Source: Escallonia rubra (Eukaryota > Streptophyta > Magnoliopsida > Escalloniales > Escalloniaceae). From it: a DNA stretch of 64,000 bases. A program made the translations under genes and the position numbers. The notes below the pieces were generated by a model, which saw only the letters and a program-made list of their open reading frames with translations, had not been told where the DNA came from and ran no database searches. The first letter of the stretch is position 1. Each line of letters opens with the position of its first letter. This document shows positions 10,128 to 22,399 of the stretch, piece after piece. The DNA is taken from NCBI GenBank assembly GCA_033065855.1, contig JAVXUO010002571.1, positions 372,001 to 436,000 on the forward strand, in the 5' to 3' direction.

Positions 10128-11452
10128 GAGTTGATCCGTTGATAGCGCTAGCAAAATAGGAGAAGTTGCCAGCGCAATCTGACCGTCCACGCGTGATATG
10201 TGGATGGTCCAGATCTTTTTTTTAAGTCGATCCGCTTATGTAGCGGACAATTTTTTGACAAAAATACCCTATTTTCCATCCGCTACATTATGTAGCGGAC
10301 AACTTGGTACTAGACATTCTGACCTTCTTTTCTCTTTCTCTCTCCTTTCTATCGTAAATTTTCTGACATGTCTCTCTTTCTCTCTCCTTTTGTCATCATT
10401 TTTCTGTCACCTTTCTGACTTTAGTCTCTTTCTCTTTCCTTTCTCTCCAATTTTCTAAGTTGATTCTCTCTCCTTTTGTAACCATTTTTCTGTCACCTTT
10501 CTGACTTTACTCTCTATCTCTTTCATTTATCTCCAATTTTCTAAGTTGTTTCTCTGTCTCTGTCTCTCTCTCTTTTCTCTAACCACTTTTTTGTTTTCTC
10601 TTTCCTTTCTCTCCAATTTTCTAACTAGTATGTTGGATAAGAATGCAGAGCAAAGAAGAAAACTGTTGGAGCTACTGAACTGAACTGGCTTATGCGGTGT
10701 ATGAGGTTAAGGTGAATGTTTGGAATTCAAGCATAGAATTACTAGAAGCATGAGGACCACCGTATTTTCAACTCAAACAACGATGAAAACATAATTGGGT
10801 AATGGAATGTCCAAATTCATGTCTCGGAAATCAAATGTCCGGGCAAATTCCTGAAGCACTTGGCCACAGCTTCATCATGATTTCCCAATCACCCACAAGA
10901 TTCTTGTCCAACCCAGATGTGTACCTGAGAAAGCATGCAACACTTTGCGGGTCAGGTGGACCAGGCAAGAGATGCATTTCCTGAAGAAATTCCAGACCTT
11001 TCTTGAGATCCCGATTAAAGTTATCAATTTTCTCTTGACAGCGGTGGTTCGGGCTTTGGTGGTGTCGTTAGGCGGAGTTGTTGCCTCGAAAGTTGCTGGT
11101 TCAGGGGCTCAAAATGAAGAAGCACAAAGAAAGTGAGGAGAGAGAGAGAGAGCAGAGAGAGAGAGGCATGGCAGAGAAATCAGAGAGCTGCTTTCTTGGA
11201 AATGACAAATTGTCTGGCAATTTTCAGAAATATCATCCGCTACTTTATGTAGCGGACGATATTTTAGAAAACACAACACCTTGACTTGGAAACTGAGGAG
11301 TATTTTTGTCAAAAAATCGTCCGCTACATAGCGGACCGACTTAAAAAAACGTAAAAAAAAGATCTGAACTGTCCACAGATCGCGCGTGAACGGCCAGATC
11401 GCGTTGGCAACTTCTCCTATTTTGCTAGCGCTATCAACGGATCAGCTCCATG
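10126..11452. mobile_element. Non-autonomous DNA transposon, about 145-bp terminal inverted repeats
   Basis: The left end (10126 to about 10271) begins GGGAGTTGATCCGTTGATAG. The right end read in reverse complement (11452 to about 11300) begins GGAGCTGATCCGTTGATAG, and the two stay alignable over about 145 bp (CTAGCAAAATAGGAGAAGTT, CGGACRATTTTTTGAC). Palindromes of the type TCCGCTACA...TGTAGCGGA occur at 10231-10247, 10279-10299, 11236-11256 and 11319-11336. The interior is CT-rich then unique; its small frames (10198-10458, 10802-10984, 10945-11136, 11078-11284) match no transposase. The element lies inside a TA microsatellite, so the target duplication cannot be read. It is a MITE-like or internally deleted element of unknown superfamily. 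Confidence 0.85.

Positions 11453-11506
<54 letters not shown>
11453..11506. repeat. (TA)n microsatellite, right flank
   Basis: A TA tract with a few CA interruptions, continuing the tract seen left of the element. Confidence 0.9.
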
Positions 11507-11507
<1 letters not shown>

Positions 11508-12475
11508 AAGTTGAAGCTGAGAGAATGTTGTCACATCACCGCCTAGGTAGAGATACTCTCTTAATTTGTCACGTGAACTTTTCTATTCTAAACTTTTTGG
11601 AAGTATTTTGAATTTATTCACCTTTGTAATAATGACTTGGATTCTTTTTTCTTTCTCCTTATCTCTTATTCAATTTTATTTGAATTCCTTTTTTACCATT
11701 TGAAATTCAATCAACTAAATAGATTTTACATTTCTCTCTTTTCTATTTCAACATATCCTACTTAAATTTTTTATTAGTATCTTTGCAATTCCATTAATTT
11801 CTAAGATTATTCCAAAACTTATTCTCTATATATTTCCTTCAATATTAAATATTTTCTATCGTTTACAGAAGCTCAATATTTTCTATCGGTTTTTCTCTCT
11901 AACTAACATAATCTCCATCCTTTTATTTCACTACAATTTTATTTATATAATGTATTCTCCCATTTTATTTTTAATCATTTGGTATATATACCTTTACTCT
12001 TTTCTTGGTAACGTTGAGTAATACAAACCTCAACACACGGTTACTGTTGTTCTTATTATCATTATTATTGCTATTAGTTAGGACAAACTATTTATATCAT
12101 TTTATACACTATTTTACATCTTCATTTATTTCTAAAAGCTAAAAATTACTACTCATGTTTATTTTTAACGACAAAAATTAGTAAGAAAAATTCATATGAA
12201 AGGTGAAAATAATTTTTTAATAATATTTCTTGTTACTACCAATTTTGTTGTTGTTGTTATTAGGATACAAGTACAAGATCTCACAGTCAGTACTTTGACA
12301 GTTGTTGCTCATGTGTGCAATGTACGGGACCAAAACTAGTTTGATAAGAAAATTGGGGTATTGGTTCCATTTCATTGTGTCCGTAATGGTTCCATATGAT
12401 GTGTAATATTTCATTAAATGTGAGGGGTTCAGTGCATCATTTAATTTATAACTAGCGGGGGTGAAATCTACTCGA
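11507..12475. other. AT-rich intergenic DNA, nothing recognised
   Basis: Strongly AT-rich with long T-rich runs. The minus-strand frame 12217-12495 (92 codons) has no recognisable domain. Confidence 0.5.
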
Positions 12476-12562
12476 GATGAAGTACATACGATCATCAGAT
12501 ACTCATCCCCCTCGATTAGATGAAGTAGAGACGATCATCAGATACTCCTCTTTCTCTCTCGA
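12476..12562. repeat. Short tandem duplication, about 43-bp unit
   Basis: GATGAAGTA followed by CGATCATCAGATACTC occurs at 12476 and again from 12519, with a TCGATTA boundary. Confidence 0.8.
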
Positions 12563-13375
12563 TTATCTGTTCACTTAATCCAACTCCACATCATAACCCC
12601 ATCGTCAACACTATTCAAGCCCATCACCATCAAAATCACTACCTGCCACCGGTAAAGCATGGGTAGTTCTTATCTTTCCTTGACCCCTATGCAGTACTTT
12701 CTCAATTGTCTCTTGAAAACTCCTCAACTCCACCATCTGACCCCCTCCCCCGTCTCCCCCATTACCACCAATTTTTCACCTTTCAGCCAATTGCCGTCGC
12801 TTCTCCTCCTTCTTTCTCACCAGTCATGGGTTCCTCAAAAATGACAAATAAAAATATTCCAAATTGTATAAAAGATGCAAAACAAATTTGAAATCGTTGG
12901 CCGGTATATTGGGCACCAAACGATTTTGATCCAATTGAATCTATGATCAACAGAGCTGGAAGGTTTTTTGTTGTGAGTTCGAGGCGTGAATTGTGACAGT
13001 AGTGGTGGCCATGGTGGTGGTTTTCTGGTGGTGGTGCTAGCATTAATGGTCTAAAGTATGTTGATGGGGGTGGTAGGGCTGTTGTGACAACTATGGTTCT
13101 GTGCTAGATTTCCTCCAATACTCTAGGGTGACAATTACATATACGATGGTGGCGGCGAGAGACAACTCATATATATAATATAATGTTTGGACAACTTTTT
13201 TTTCATGTGGATGGCGCATATAGACGGTCGTCCACAAAATTGTAATGGGGAGTTGATTTTAGATCTAACTATTGCAATTTGGAGACGCTTAGAATAACAT
13301 TTGTTATAATTAGTTAACCATTTGTGACACAACCTAGGTTGCAAACATGTTTTCAATTGTTGTCACTAAAGAGTC
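12563..13375. other. Intergenic DNA, no supported gene
   Basis: Contains C-rich then GGTGGTGG-rich patches. Frames up to 86 codons (12783-13043 -, 12659-12844 +, 13135-13356 -) lack recognisable domains. Confidence 0.4.
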
Positions 13376-13378
13376 TTA

Positions 13379-13840
13379 GGCTTTGTTTGATAATACTTTC
13401 AGTTAAAAAAAAAAAAACTAAAGAGCAGTTTAATTTTTTTTTTTTTTACAAAAACAAGTGGGTGTTTGATAACCCAGTTTTTATTTTGAGTTTCTTTTTT
13501 TTTTTTTTTGTGTTTGATTACCCAGTTTTTATTTTGTGCTGGTTTGCAGTGGTTGTGGTGGGGCGTGGCGGTGGCCGACGGTGATGGTGGCCGACGACCG
13601 CCGGTCGCTGGCAGTTGTCGAAGGTGGCTGTCGGCGGCCGATGGTGGCTGCCGACGGTGAGAAGGTGGTGGTCTAAAAAAAAAAAATCAAAACTGAAACT
13701 CATTTTTGTAGTTTTTAAAACAGCCTTAATTTAAAAACGAGTTTTTTAAATTGAAGAAAAAAAAACGAAAACCGATTACAAAACGCGTTTATTTTTTTTA
13801 ATTTTCAAAAATAAAAAAAGAAAGTCTTGTCAAACGGGCC
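13379..13840. mobile_element. Tourist-like (PIF/Harbinger-type) MITE, 462 bp
   Basis: The ends are GGCTTTGTTTGATAATACTT (left) and, in reverse complement, GGCCCGTTTGACAAGACTTT (right): inverted repeats with a few mismatches. The element is flanked by TTA at 13376-13378 and 13841-13843, the three-base target duplication of PIF/Harbinger elements, and the GGC start fits Tourist MITEs. The inside holds poly-T/A runs and a GGCGGCCGAC-rich patch, with no transposase. Confidence 0.75.
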
Positions 13841-14101
13841 TTAGATCTTCTTCTTTTTCGCATCCCAAAAATTGATCGGCTTCGGAACGCCACCTAATCC
13901 GGATCAGTTGACGGCGGCGAGGACTGAGTACTGACGGAGTACTAATATAAAGAAAACAAGTCAACCCATGTAGTATGACTCACTCCTGCTACGTGTCTGC
14001 TCCCGATTCGTTCACCTTCCCGTAACCTTTTTTTGTTGTTGTTGGTGCAAGCCTTCCCGTAACCGCTATTCCAAAAAAAGCAAAGCAAAATCTCACTCAA
14101 T

Positions 14102-14107
14102 CACGTG
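14102..14107. promoter_or_regulatory. G-box (CACGTG) upstream of the PDI gene
   Basis: A perfect CACGTG core within TCACGTGACA lies 200 bp before the PDI start codon, with CCACGAG just downstream. ER-stress bZIP factors bind ACGT-core sites, so this is a reasonable candidate element. Binding is inference. Confidence 0.4.
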
Positions 14108-14196
14108 ACACCCACGAGCTCCTCCCTTCACACACAGTCAACGTGCAATGTGGCCCGGACACACTCGCCTCCTAGTCAAACCCCCTCTGTAATAAA

Positions 14197-14218
14197 ACAC
14201 ACACACACACACACACAC
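14197..14218. repeat. (AC)11 microsatellite in PDI promoter or 5' UTR
   Basis: Eleven uninterrupted AC repeats lie 89 bp upstream of the start codon. Confidence 0.95.
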
Positions 14219-14306
14219 TCGTCAGTTTCAACTCCATCACCCCCACATTAAAACCTCCCCAGATCCCAAACTAATTATCCCTTTTTCTGTCTCGAAGAGA
14301 TCACCG

Positions 14307-17300
14307 ATGGCCACCAAGCATCGTCTCGCCCTCTCAATCCTCCTCCTCCTATGCTTCAACGCTTTCTTGGTTAGTCTCTCGGAGAAGCCCGGTAACACTG
14401 ATGCCGACGAGGATCTGTCGTTTCTCGAGGAAGAAGACGCCGTCTCGTCGCATTCGACTGTGGCCGGCGATTATGAAAACTATGATGATTTGGCGGACTC
14501 GTTTACGGGCGGTGGAGATGAGGAGGAGGAGGAACCGGCACCGTTCATTGACGAGAGCGATGTGGTGGTGCTGAAGGAGTCCAACTTCAGCGAATTTGTG
14601 GGGAGAAACAAGTACGTGATGGTGGAGTTCTACGCGCCCTGGTGCGGGCACTGCAAGGCGCTGGCCCCGGAGTACGCGGCGGCAGCGACGGCGCTGAAGG
14701 CGGAGGAGGTGGTTCTGGCGAAGGTGGAGGCCACGGAGGAGGCGGAGCTGGCCCAGAAGTACGGCGTCGAGGGGTTTCCAACGCTATATTTCTTCGTTGA
14801 TGGCGTTCATAGGAACTATCCCGATCAGAGGAGCAAGTAAGTTCTTAAGACCTTTTACTTTCTCCGTTCCATTGCATTTGACTTTTTGCAACTTCCCAGG
14901 ATAGATTTAGTACCGGTAAACCTTGAAGTTGCTTTTATTCTAGCTCGACTTGCCGGACACAATTTCTATTTGAGTTTGATTCAACGTATACATGGTATTA
15001 CATCTATCACAGGGTTTTGCAGAAGTGAATGGAAGAGGTAGTATTGTCAATATGAAATCTATATATTCGCTTTGGAATTTGTTTACTGCTCCCGTTTATC
15101 TTGATTTTATGATATGTTGAATGCAAGATGTTTAAAGGGACAAAGGTTATAGGTATACATGAAGTGGAAAAAGTTGTATATTTGCTTTGGAATGTGTTTA
15201 TTGCTCCGGTTCATCTTGATTTTATGATATGTTGAATACAAGATGTTTAAAGGGAAAAAGGTATACATGAAGTGGAAACTCAACGAAATTGATGGAATTC
15301 TTTAATAGGATTCTGAGTCCCGTCGTAGTTCAAATAGGGGAAACACAACATACATAATCTAACATGAGTGTTAAACTAATTTGAATTGGTGACAGCTTCA
15401 ATATCGAAAGGTTCATCATATATGACGGAAATATGCATTTATTTCCTAATTATCTAGAAAAAGTGAGGTATGCATGTGAATGACAAGTAGATCATAATGG
15501 GTTCTATGTCTATATCTGAGACAATTTGTAGATAATTTGAAAGTTATACTCTCTCCTTTTCGTATTTTGGTACTGGTCTGAAGGTTAAACATTTTTTGTA
15601 CAGTAATTCTACAACGAAATTAACCACAAACCGCTAAAGGATTGCTGAAATGAATCCAAACTCTTCTTGTTTTAGAGGGTAATTTTGATATATCATGTAC
15701 TTCTATGATCCACCGTTAGAAAGGGTACAAAATTTGGAACGTCCCCAAAGGGATATTGGTACCAATATTGTGTATAAGAGGGAATGCTTTCCAGGGAATG
15801 TAGAACGTTGGTTAAGATTCATGTAAAGCTGATGTGTTGTTGTTTGTGCATGGAAACCATTTGATATCCCTTTTACTAGTCAAGAATTAAAGTCTCCGAT
15901 TGTGCTTCTTTTGTGAGCATGCTTGTAATTCTCTTTGCAGAGATGCTATTGTAACCTGGGTGAAGAAGAAGACAGGACCTGGTTTATACAACTTGACAAC
16001 AACTGAGGAGGCAGGACGTATATTGGCTGCTGAATCGAAAATTGTCTTGGGCTTCCTTGACACCTTAGTGGTATTTAATCTATCGTTTTAGGTTTTGCCG
16101 CCGACTTTAGTGTTTCCATTCTTTTTTTTTTTTTTGTGTGTGTGGTATTTTTGGTGTTCTAAAGCCATTAAAGGTACTGTCTAGCCATTAAAATCTTAGC
16201 AGATTAATCGTGTCAAGAGTCCTGTGAATAGAATATAGTCCTACTGCTAAATTATGCAGCTCTAGAAAGTTATTTTAGTCCGATCTGGGTTAAGTTTTCT
16301 TTTCCGAACTAAAACCGTAGTACTTCTGGTAGTGGAGCTGGTTCATGACTATTTTTTGAATGGTCAAACTACAACATATATAACATAAAAAGCAGAAGTT
16401 GTCTGAGCTTTAAAGTTTTCAAGTGGCCCTTCCAATATTCTGTATTTCAGCTTGGTATCTTATGACATTTGTAGGGTCCAGAGAGTGAGGTGCTTGCTGC
16501 TGCTTCAAAGCTGGAGGACGATGTCAATTTCTACCAGACTGCCAGTCCTGATGTGGCAAAGCTCTTCCACATTGACCCCCAAGGGAAACGCCCAACTCTG
16601 GTCTTGTTAAAGAAGGAGGACGAAAAAATAAATCACTTTGGTTTGTTTCTATGTCATCTTTGGCTTGGAAATTACTTTTGACTGCCTTTACTAACTTAGT
16701 TATACAGGGGGTCAGTTCATAAAATCAGCAATTGCTGAATTCGTGTATAAGAACAAGCTTCCTTTGGTGACTAACTTTACTCGGGAAAGTGGCCCACTTA
16801 TATTCGAGAATCCAATTAAGAAGCAGGTAATACATTATGCTGCCGCTTCACTTAAAGTAGGCGACTCCTCTTTTTACCAGTCTTAACATGTTGGTCTATG
16901 TTTGTTTGGCAACCCCCTTTTCAGTTGTTACTTTTCACTTCTTCCAGTGATTCTGAGAAGTTTATACCTATTTTCCAAGAGGCAGCAAAAGCTTTCAAGG
17001 GAAAGGTGAGTGTATGAACTAGTCTTTGCATATTCTGTAATGTGATTATCTGTTAATAAAAACTTTTCCAAACTTGCATTTTCCTGTAGTAGTAGTTGTT
17101 AACTTGTATTTACTTCTTGATTATTGTCATTCTGCAATTTTGTATTTTCACTTCCAAAATGATTCTTTGTTCTTATGTAACGAAAAATCATCAACTTGCT
17201 TGGTAAACTTCAACCAAAATGACGTGTTCTTTTACTGTATCAAGTACTATTCATTGTGAAAGATATCTGATTACGTTGTAAGCAGTATATGCTTTATTAT

Positions 17301-19850
17301 CATTTAAATGACTTTCTGTGGTAAACGTCTCCTCCATGATCCATGGAAGTTAACAATGGTACTGCGTTCACCATAGGCTTGTGGAAAACAAAGCCTGGAA
17401 ATCTCCTCGGTCACACAAAGAAGTAAAGCTAGACGAGTGTGCTCTTGGGAGTATTGTACCAAATTTCCTGTATGAATTAAACCTTACTCCGGTGAAAAGC
17501 CAGTAGAGGTTGCATTCGATGGCTGACTCAAATGACCTACACCATCATTAGAAATGAGTGGCATGTGCAATTTTGAAGCAAATGAACTTGCCTATTTTGG
17601 ATAACGATACATCAATATAGAGACTGACACAAATACCAATTTATTCTTTTCGTACAGACACATATACCAATATTTTTCTTCACCTGATTTTTTTCAAACA
17701 TGTTAGATCCTTTGATTCCTCTTTTGGTCGCTGTCCCTCTGATTATGATTGCAGCTCCTCTTTGTTTACGTGGAAATGGACAATGAAGATGTCGGTGTAC
17801 CAGTTTCGGAGTACTTTGGTGTTAGTGGAGATGCTCCAAGAGTGAGTCTTTACTGTGGCTGTTTAGTTTGGTTCTTGTCTTTTCCCAGGCATTTGAGAAC
17901 ATCCTTCTGATCTGGGACCGTTCAAGCAAATTGTTTGCAATCATGGTCTTATGTCTTGTTACATGCAGGTTCTTGCATACACAGGGAATGAGGATGCCAG
18001 AAAGTTTATGTTGGATGGTGACTTAACTTTAAGCAGTATCAAGGTCTATATTTGTCTTAATGTACTCATTTAGCTTTATGTTGGGCAATGCAGAGAGACT
18101 GCCACAAATGCCAAATTGCTTCACTACTTCTTTAATAGTTTATGCTGCTAATATGGGATCTTTCATCTTGTAGTCGTTTGGGGAGAATTTCCTAGAAGAC
18201 AATCTTAAGCCTTTCTACAAGTCAGATCCGGTTCCAGAGACCGTAAGGAGTTTGGCTTCATTGCTTACCCTGAGACTGACGCTCATTAAGATGTCTCTGT
18301 TCTAACTTTCATTTGTGATTGATCCAGAATGACGGAGATGTAAAAATAGTTGTTGGAAATAACTTCGACAAAATTGTTTTGGATGAGTCAAAGGATGTTC
18401 TTCTTGAGGTAGCAATCTACCGTGTCGATGATATGAACGTAGTCAAGTATTAGTTGTAGTGAAGTTGATTCTGATGTTTGATTGTGCTTCCCTTCCTCCA
18501 TTTTACAATCAGATATATGCTCCTTGGTGTGGGCATTGCCAGTCGCTGGAGCCAATATACAACAAGCTTGCGAAGCATTTGGGGGACATTGATTCACTTG
18601 TCATAGCCAAGATGGATGGCACCACAAATGAGCACCCTCGGGCCAAGGTATCCTTGCAAATTTCTTTCATAATGTGTCTGTCTACCTGCTAAGTAAGAAA
18701 TGAAATCGTTCCTGCTTCAGCTTAGTTTACACCAAATTTTGAAGATTAGGTATCTGGATGGAGTCATGGTCTCTTTACTTTACGTCTGTTATATCTACTT
18801 ATACAAATGAAACGCAAGAGAGCACAAAAAAAAAGGATCAGGGGATTGACTCTCTACCTTTAGACAGGAGAATGATGTCATTACCTATTACGCTCTATAA
18901 GCCTTTTCATTCCTTCACAGGAAGGGAGGTTTACCATTAGATAATACCAACTGGGGATATAGTGCATCATAATATGTTGACTCACCTGCCAAATCTGCCA
19001 AAGCCCTCTCTATAGAAGATCCGGAGATATCGCAGCCCAGTGCATGCAATCTGTGAGGACTGTAGGCAGAACCTGGTCATTAGTAGAGCAGAATCTAACT
19101 GTGACGACCCTGTAACAAGGATTCCAGCTAAGGTATTACTACTGGGAATAGTCGTTTATGCCAATCCAAGGATCCTATCTCATCAAGTCGGACCAAATCT
19201 TTTGTCAGGCTATTTTACTCTTGTTCTTTCAAAGTTATATAGGGTAAGACGCCAGTTTCTGAACAACTGTTCTGAATGCATAATGCACCCCCACCCCCCC
19301 ACCCCAACCCAAGACCCGCAAAAAGCACTGATATTCTTGAATTGAGTTGGGATGAACTGAGCTATAGCCCTTATGAGTGGAAGTTTGTTTTGCCGAAAAC
19401 AAAAGCAGAAGGTTTTTGTAACTTTGGTGGTTTAATATAGTTATTAGAGTGCTTGGACAATACCAAATCTTCTAGTTTTTGTTAATTAAATCTGATATGG
19501 CTGACAGTCCTTGCCCCGTCTTTGCAGGCTGATGGGTTTCCGACACTCCTTTTCTTCCCAGCTGGCAATAAGAGCTTTGACCCGGTATGTGCAACATTCT
19601 GTTAGATCCTTTTTAAATATTCCCATCTTCTTCCTTACCTGAGTATTCCTGCCACTGAACAAATATTCTGACAATGCTTTTGCAGATCACTGTTGAAACT
19701 GACCGCACGGTTGTGGCTTTCTACAAGTTCCTCAAGAAGCACGCATCCATTCCTTTCAAACTCAAAAGACCAGCTTCGACTCAGGAACCCAAGGCTTCTG
19801 ATGCCGGAAAGAGCGAGGAGAGCAGCAACGGTATCAAGGATGAATTGTGA
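14307..19850 (+). CDS. PDIL1-4: Protein disulfide isomerase, PDIL1-3/1-4 type, ER-retained, 12 exons
   Basis: Exons: 14307-14836, 15941-16070, 16475-16640, 16708-16826, 16925-17005, 17755-17841, 17969-18043, 18174-18242, 18328-18408, 18513-18647, 19528-19584, 19686-19850. All introns are GT-AG, the frame is continuous, and the product is 564 aa. Order: hydrophobic signal peptide (residues 1-24), acidic segment with EEEEE (about 28-80), catalytic thioredoxin domain a with WCGHC (Cys113, Cys116), non-catalytic b and b' domains (about 195-420), domain a' with WCGHC (Cys452, Cys455), and a C-terminal KDEL retrieval signal. It oxidises and isomerises disulfides of secretory proteins in the ER lumen. 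The long acidic N-terminal extension is characteristic of the plant PDIL1-3/1-4 subgroup; two classical CGHC sites favour 1-4. Introns 1 (1104 bp) and 10 (880 bp) are long. No defects are seen. Confidence 0.96.
15060..15290. repeat. 115-bp tandem duplication in PDI intron 1
   Basis: GCTTTGGAAT at 15069 recurs at 15184, and the similarity continues through CTTGATTTTATGATATGTTG and GGTATACATGAAGTGGAAA. Confidence 0.85.
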
Positions 19851-20398
19851 GGTTCCCCTATCATGAACTTAGGCTTTTGCTTTGGGTTTAAATCGATAAC
19901 TTGCTAGAAATCTAGATAGGAGAGAGGGAGGGACTTTTTCCTTTTTTCTTCACCTGGGGGGTTGGGAAGTTCAGCTTCCTTTTTTCCTCCTGGTGTTTGA
20001 CATAAAGTTTTGTTTGTATTCCCTTTGACGATATAACCGAAATATAGAAAGCATATGCATTGTTGCATCTTTGGTGCCATTGACACTTGCAGGCCAACAA
20101 CAGATACAAGAGTTTGCAGGCATTCATGGTTTTAGAGAAAAAGTTGAGGCAGTGCACCAATTGGGTGTCTCGTTTTGTATGTAATATAGTGGATGTCGTG
20201 ATTTAACAATTTCCAGCGCAAGGCGGCAGCTTCTCAGTCCTGACATTTTTTTTAATATTTTCTCTTTGTTTCTTCGTCTTCCACTCATTGCTTCCATCGA
20301 TCCTCACAACTTAAAATCCTATCGTCTGTCCTAGTGTTATACTCGCGCAGTGCATTTTATTTGTAATAACCTAGTAATCTCTACTGGAGCTCATAGTT

Positions 20399-20995
20399 AT
20401 GGCAAAGCACGTTCGATCATGCTGCTTTGTTCTTGTAGTACTAGGTTATATCTTAGTTCATGCCGATCTTCCTCAGGTTGCATCTGCGTCACCACTTTCA
20501 CCAAATTATCCACCACCACCACCACCGCTTTTGGGCCCTGCGTCGCCGCCACTGCGACCGCCATCGCCATCGCCTTTGGGGCCTGCGTTGCCTCCATCGC
20601 AACCGCCACCACCTTTGGGGCCTGCGTCGCCGCCGCTGCGACCACCACCGCCACCGCCTTTGGGGCCTGCGTCGCCTCCATCGCAACCGCCACCGCCTTT
20701 GGGGCCTGCGTCGCCGCCACCGCCTTTGGGGCCTTCTTCGCCTCCGCCACCCCCACCACCTTTGGTTCCTGCGTCGCCTCCACCTCCGCCTTTGGTGCCT
20801 GCATCGCCTCCACCACCACCCAATAATTCTAAGGGCTCATCAAAGGGAATGAGCGGTGGTCAGAAGGCTGGGATTGTGTTCGGAGTTTTGGCTGCTGCCG
20901 GAGTTGTGGGGTTTGGAGGGATGGTGTACATGAAACGTAGGAACAATGTCCAGCGATCGCGATATGGTTATGCCGCCAGGAGAACATCTCTATGA
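20399..20995 (+). CDS. Proline-rich extensin-like protein with C-terminal membrane anchor
   Basis: A single-exon gene of 198 codons. Residues 1 to about 23 form a signal peptide (hydrophobic VLVVLGYILVHA). Residues about 30-140 are a Pro-rich domain of repeated PPPPLGPASPP-like modules with SP3-5 motifs, as in extensins and hybrid proline-rich proteins; these are expected to be hydroxylated and glycosylated in the secretory pathway. Then follow an NNSKGSSKGMSGGQK hinge, a hydrophobic segment (about 153-175, GIVFGVLAAAGVVGFGGMVYM) and a basic tail (KRRNNVQRSRYGYAARR). This arrangement predicts a plasma-membrane protein with the Pro-rich part in the wall; no kinase is attached. It lies 549 bp after the PDI stop on the same strand. 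Function is unknown; the family is inferred from architecture. Confidence 0.85.
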   Translation: MAKHVRSCCFVLVVLGYILVHADLPQVASASPLSPNYPPPPPPLLGPASPPLRPPSPSPLGPALPPSQPPPPLGPASPPLRPPPPPPLGPASPPSQPPPPLGPASPPPPLGPSSPPPPPPPLVPASPPPPPLVPASPPPPPNNSKGSSKGMSGGQKAGIVFGVLAAAGVVGFGGMVYMKRRNNVQRSRYGYAARRTSL

Positions 20996-21055
20996 AGTTT
21001 CTGAGAGTCGATGTATTACTATTAGCTTCTTCGAATTTTTTTTCCACCCTTGGAT

Positions 21056-21061
21056 AATAAA
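21056..21061 (+). terminator. AATAAA polyadenylation signal of the proline-rich gene
   Basis: A canonical AATAAA 61 bp after the stop codon, inside a T/A-rich 3' UTR. Confidence 0.6.
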
Positions 21062-22399
21062 ATCAATTTTTACTTGTTTTGATCCCATATATGATACATT
21101 CACTTCACTTTAGTCAATCTTTTTCCTAGAGGATGAGTAATGTTTGTTAAAAATCACAAAAAGTGTCTTTGAAGATGTGACTTTTAGAGGCATAGAGTCT
21201 GAAAGAAAGTGAGGTGTAACAAAAATATTTCTACACTGTTTTCTATTAATAAACAATTATATTGGGTAACAATCAAACCATAGCGTCTTTTGCGTGAGTA
21301 GAAATTACAAGAAATGAAGGTGCCTCATCAAAGAATCGTTTTATAATTTGCATTGATAATTTAAAGATACACAGTCGCTCTGTTGTAGAGCTTACAACAT
21401 TATCGGTCACGACATTTCCGTAACTCAGTATACATGACCATGAAGGCCGACACTAACAAACACCTAATAAATTTATACACATTACAATTGAATTAAAGCA
21501 GAGCACAGGTGAAAACTGAACATAAATAAAAACACACTATAAGTGGTAGCAATAACTCTTTTTTTCGGTAACCGCACGGTACAAAGGTGAGCACACTGTT
21601 TAAGAGTCGGATTTACAACACCGCAATGTCCATCTTTAACCCATAATAAATCCGAACCAAAATGCCACAATATAGGGCGGAGTCAGTAGACACGTAGGAT
21701 GCTCGAACCTATAAACAAAAACCCCTGCCCAGAGCTGATTACCCAAAACCCAAAGGCAAATCTCATTCAACCCCCCCATTACAAGCTCAAAAGAAACTCT
21801 CCCTGCACCCCTTCCCAACCCCCCTCCGAAGACTCCCGGGACTCTAAGCCCCTCGAACCCGAGCCCTCCTACTGCTACAAGGACCAACCAACCAAATAAC
21901 CACAACCCGAACCTCCACCACTGAAGCACAAGAAACGGATAAAAAACGGAATTGAAAGCCTGAAGGAGTATTTAGAAATGACAGTCAAAAAGCCCCGGCG
22001 AAGATCCGGTCGCCGCCGGTGAGATTCCGATCGCCAGTGAGTTTCCGTCGGTGAGATTCCGGCCACATCTGGCGAACATTGGAAAAAGCGTCGATCGAGC
22101 AGATCTACAGAGATCTACGTAGATCGACCAAGATCGGAGACAAACCATGATGTTGTCAAATTCCGGTGAGACGCTGACCGCCGGCCACCAATCGATCACT
22201 TCCTAAATCGTTTCAGAAAGCTGTCTTTGGATGGGTTATAGTAATGTGGAGAGTTGGAATCTGGGTTAGGCAGGAAGTCGGGAACTACTTGTGCCTCTTG
22301 CAATTGAACAGAGTTCGACGGCATTTCTTTCGGTCCATTTCACGAGCTTGTCCTTATAAAGATGAAACTAACAAAAGCATGCACCGTAAATACCTCTTA
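21062..22399. other. Intergenic DNA, unidentified repeat-like segment at 21550-22200
   Basis: From 21546 a T-run is followed by about 650 bp of higher GC with repeated GTGAGATTCCG and GATCTAC motifs (22010-22130). It could be an old minus-strand retroposon ending in poly(A), but I find no target duplication and no retrotransposon protein. Frames here are short and unrecognised. Confidence 0.35.

Noticed and set aside
20397..20823. Gly-rich and Ala/Val-rich minus-strand frames opposite the proline-rich gene
   Set aside because: They are the antisense of Pro codon repeats; only the + frame has signal peptide, repeat domain and membrane anchor.
21636..21929. 97-codon Trp/Gly-rich minus frame
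   Set aside because: Composition driven; no domain found, overlaps an equally open + frame.
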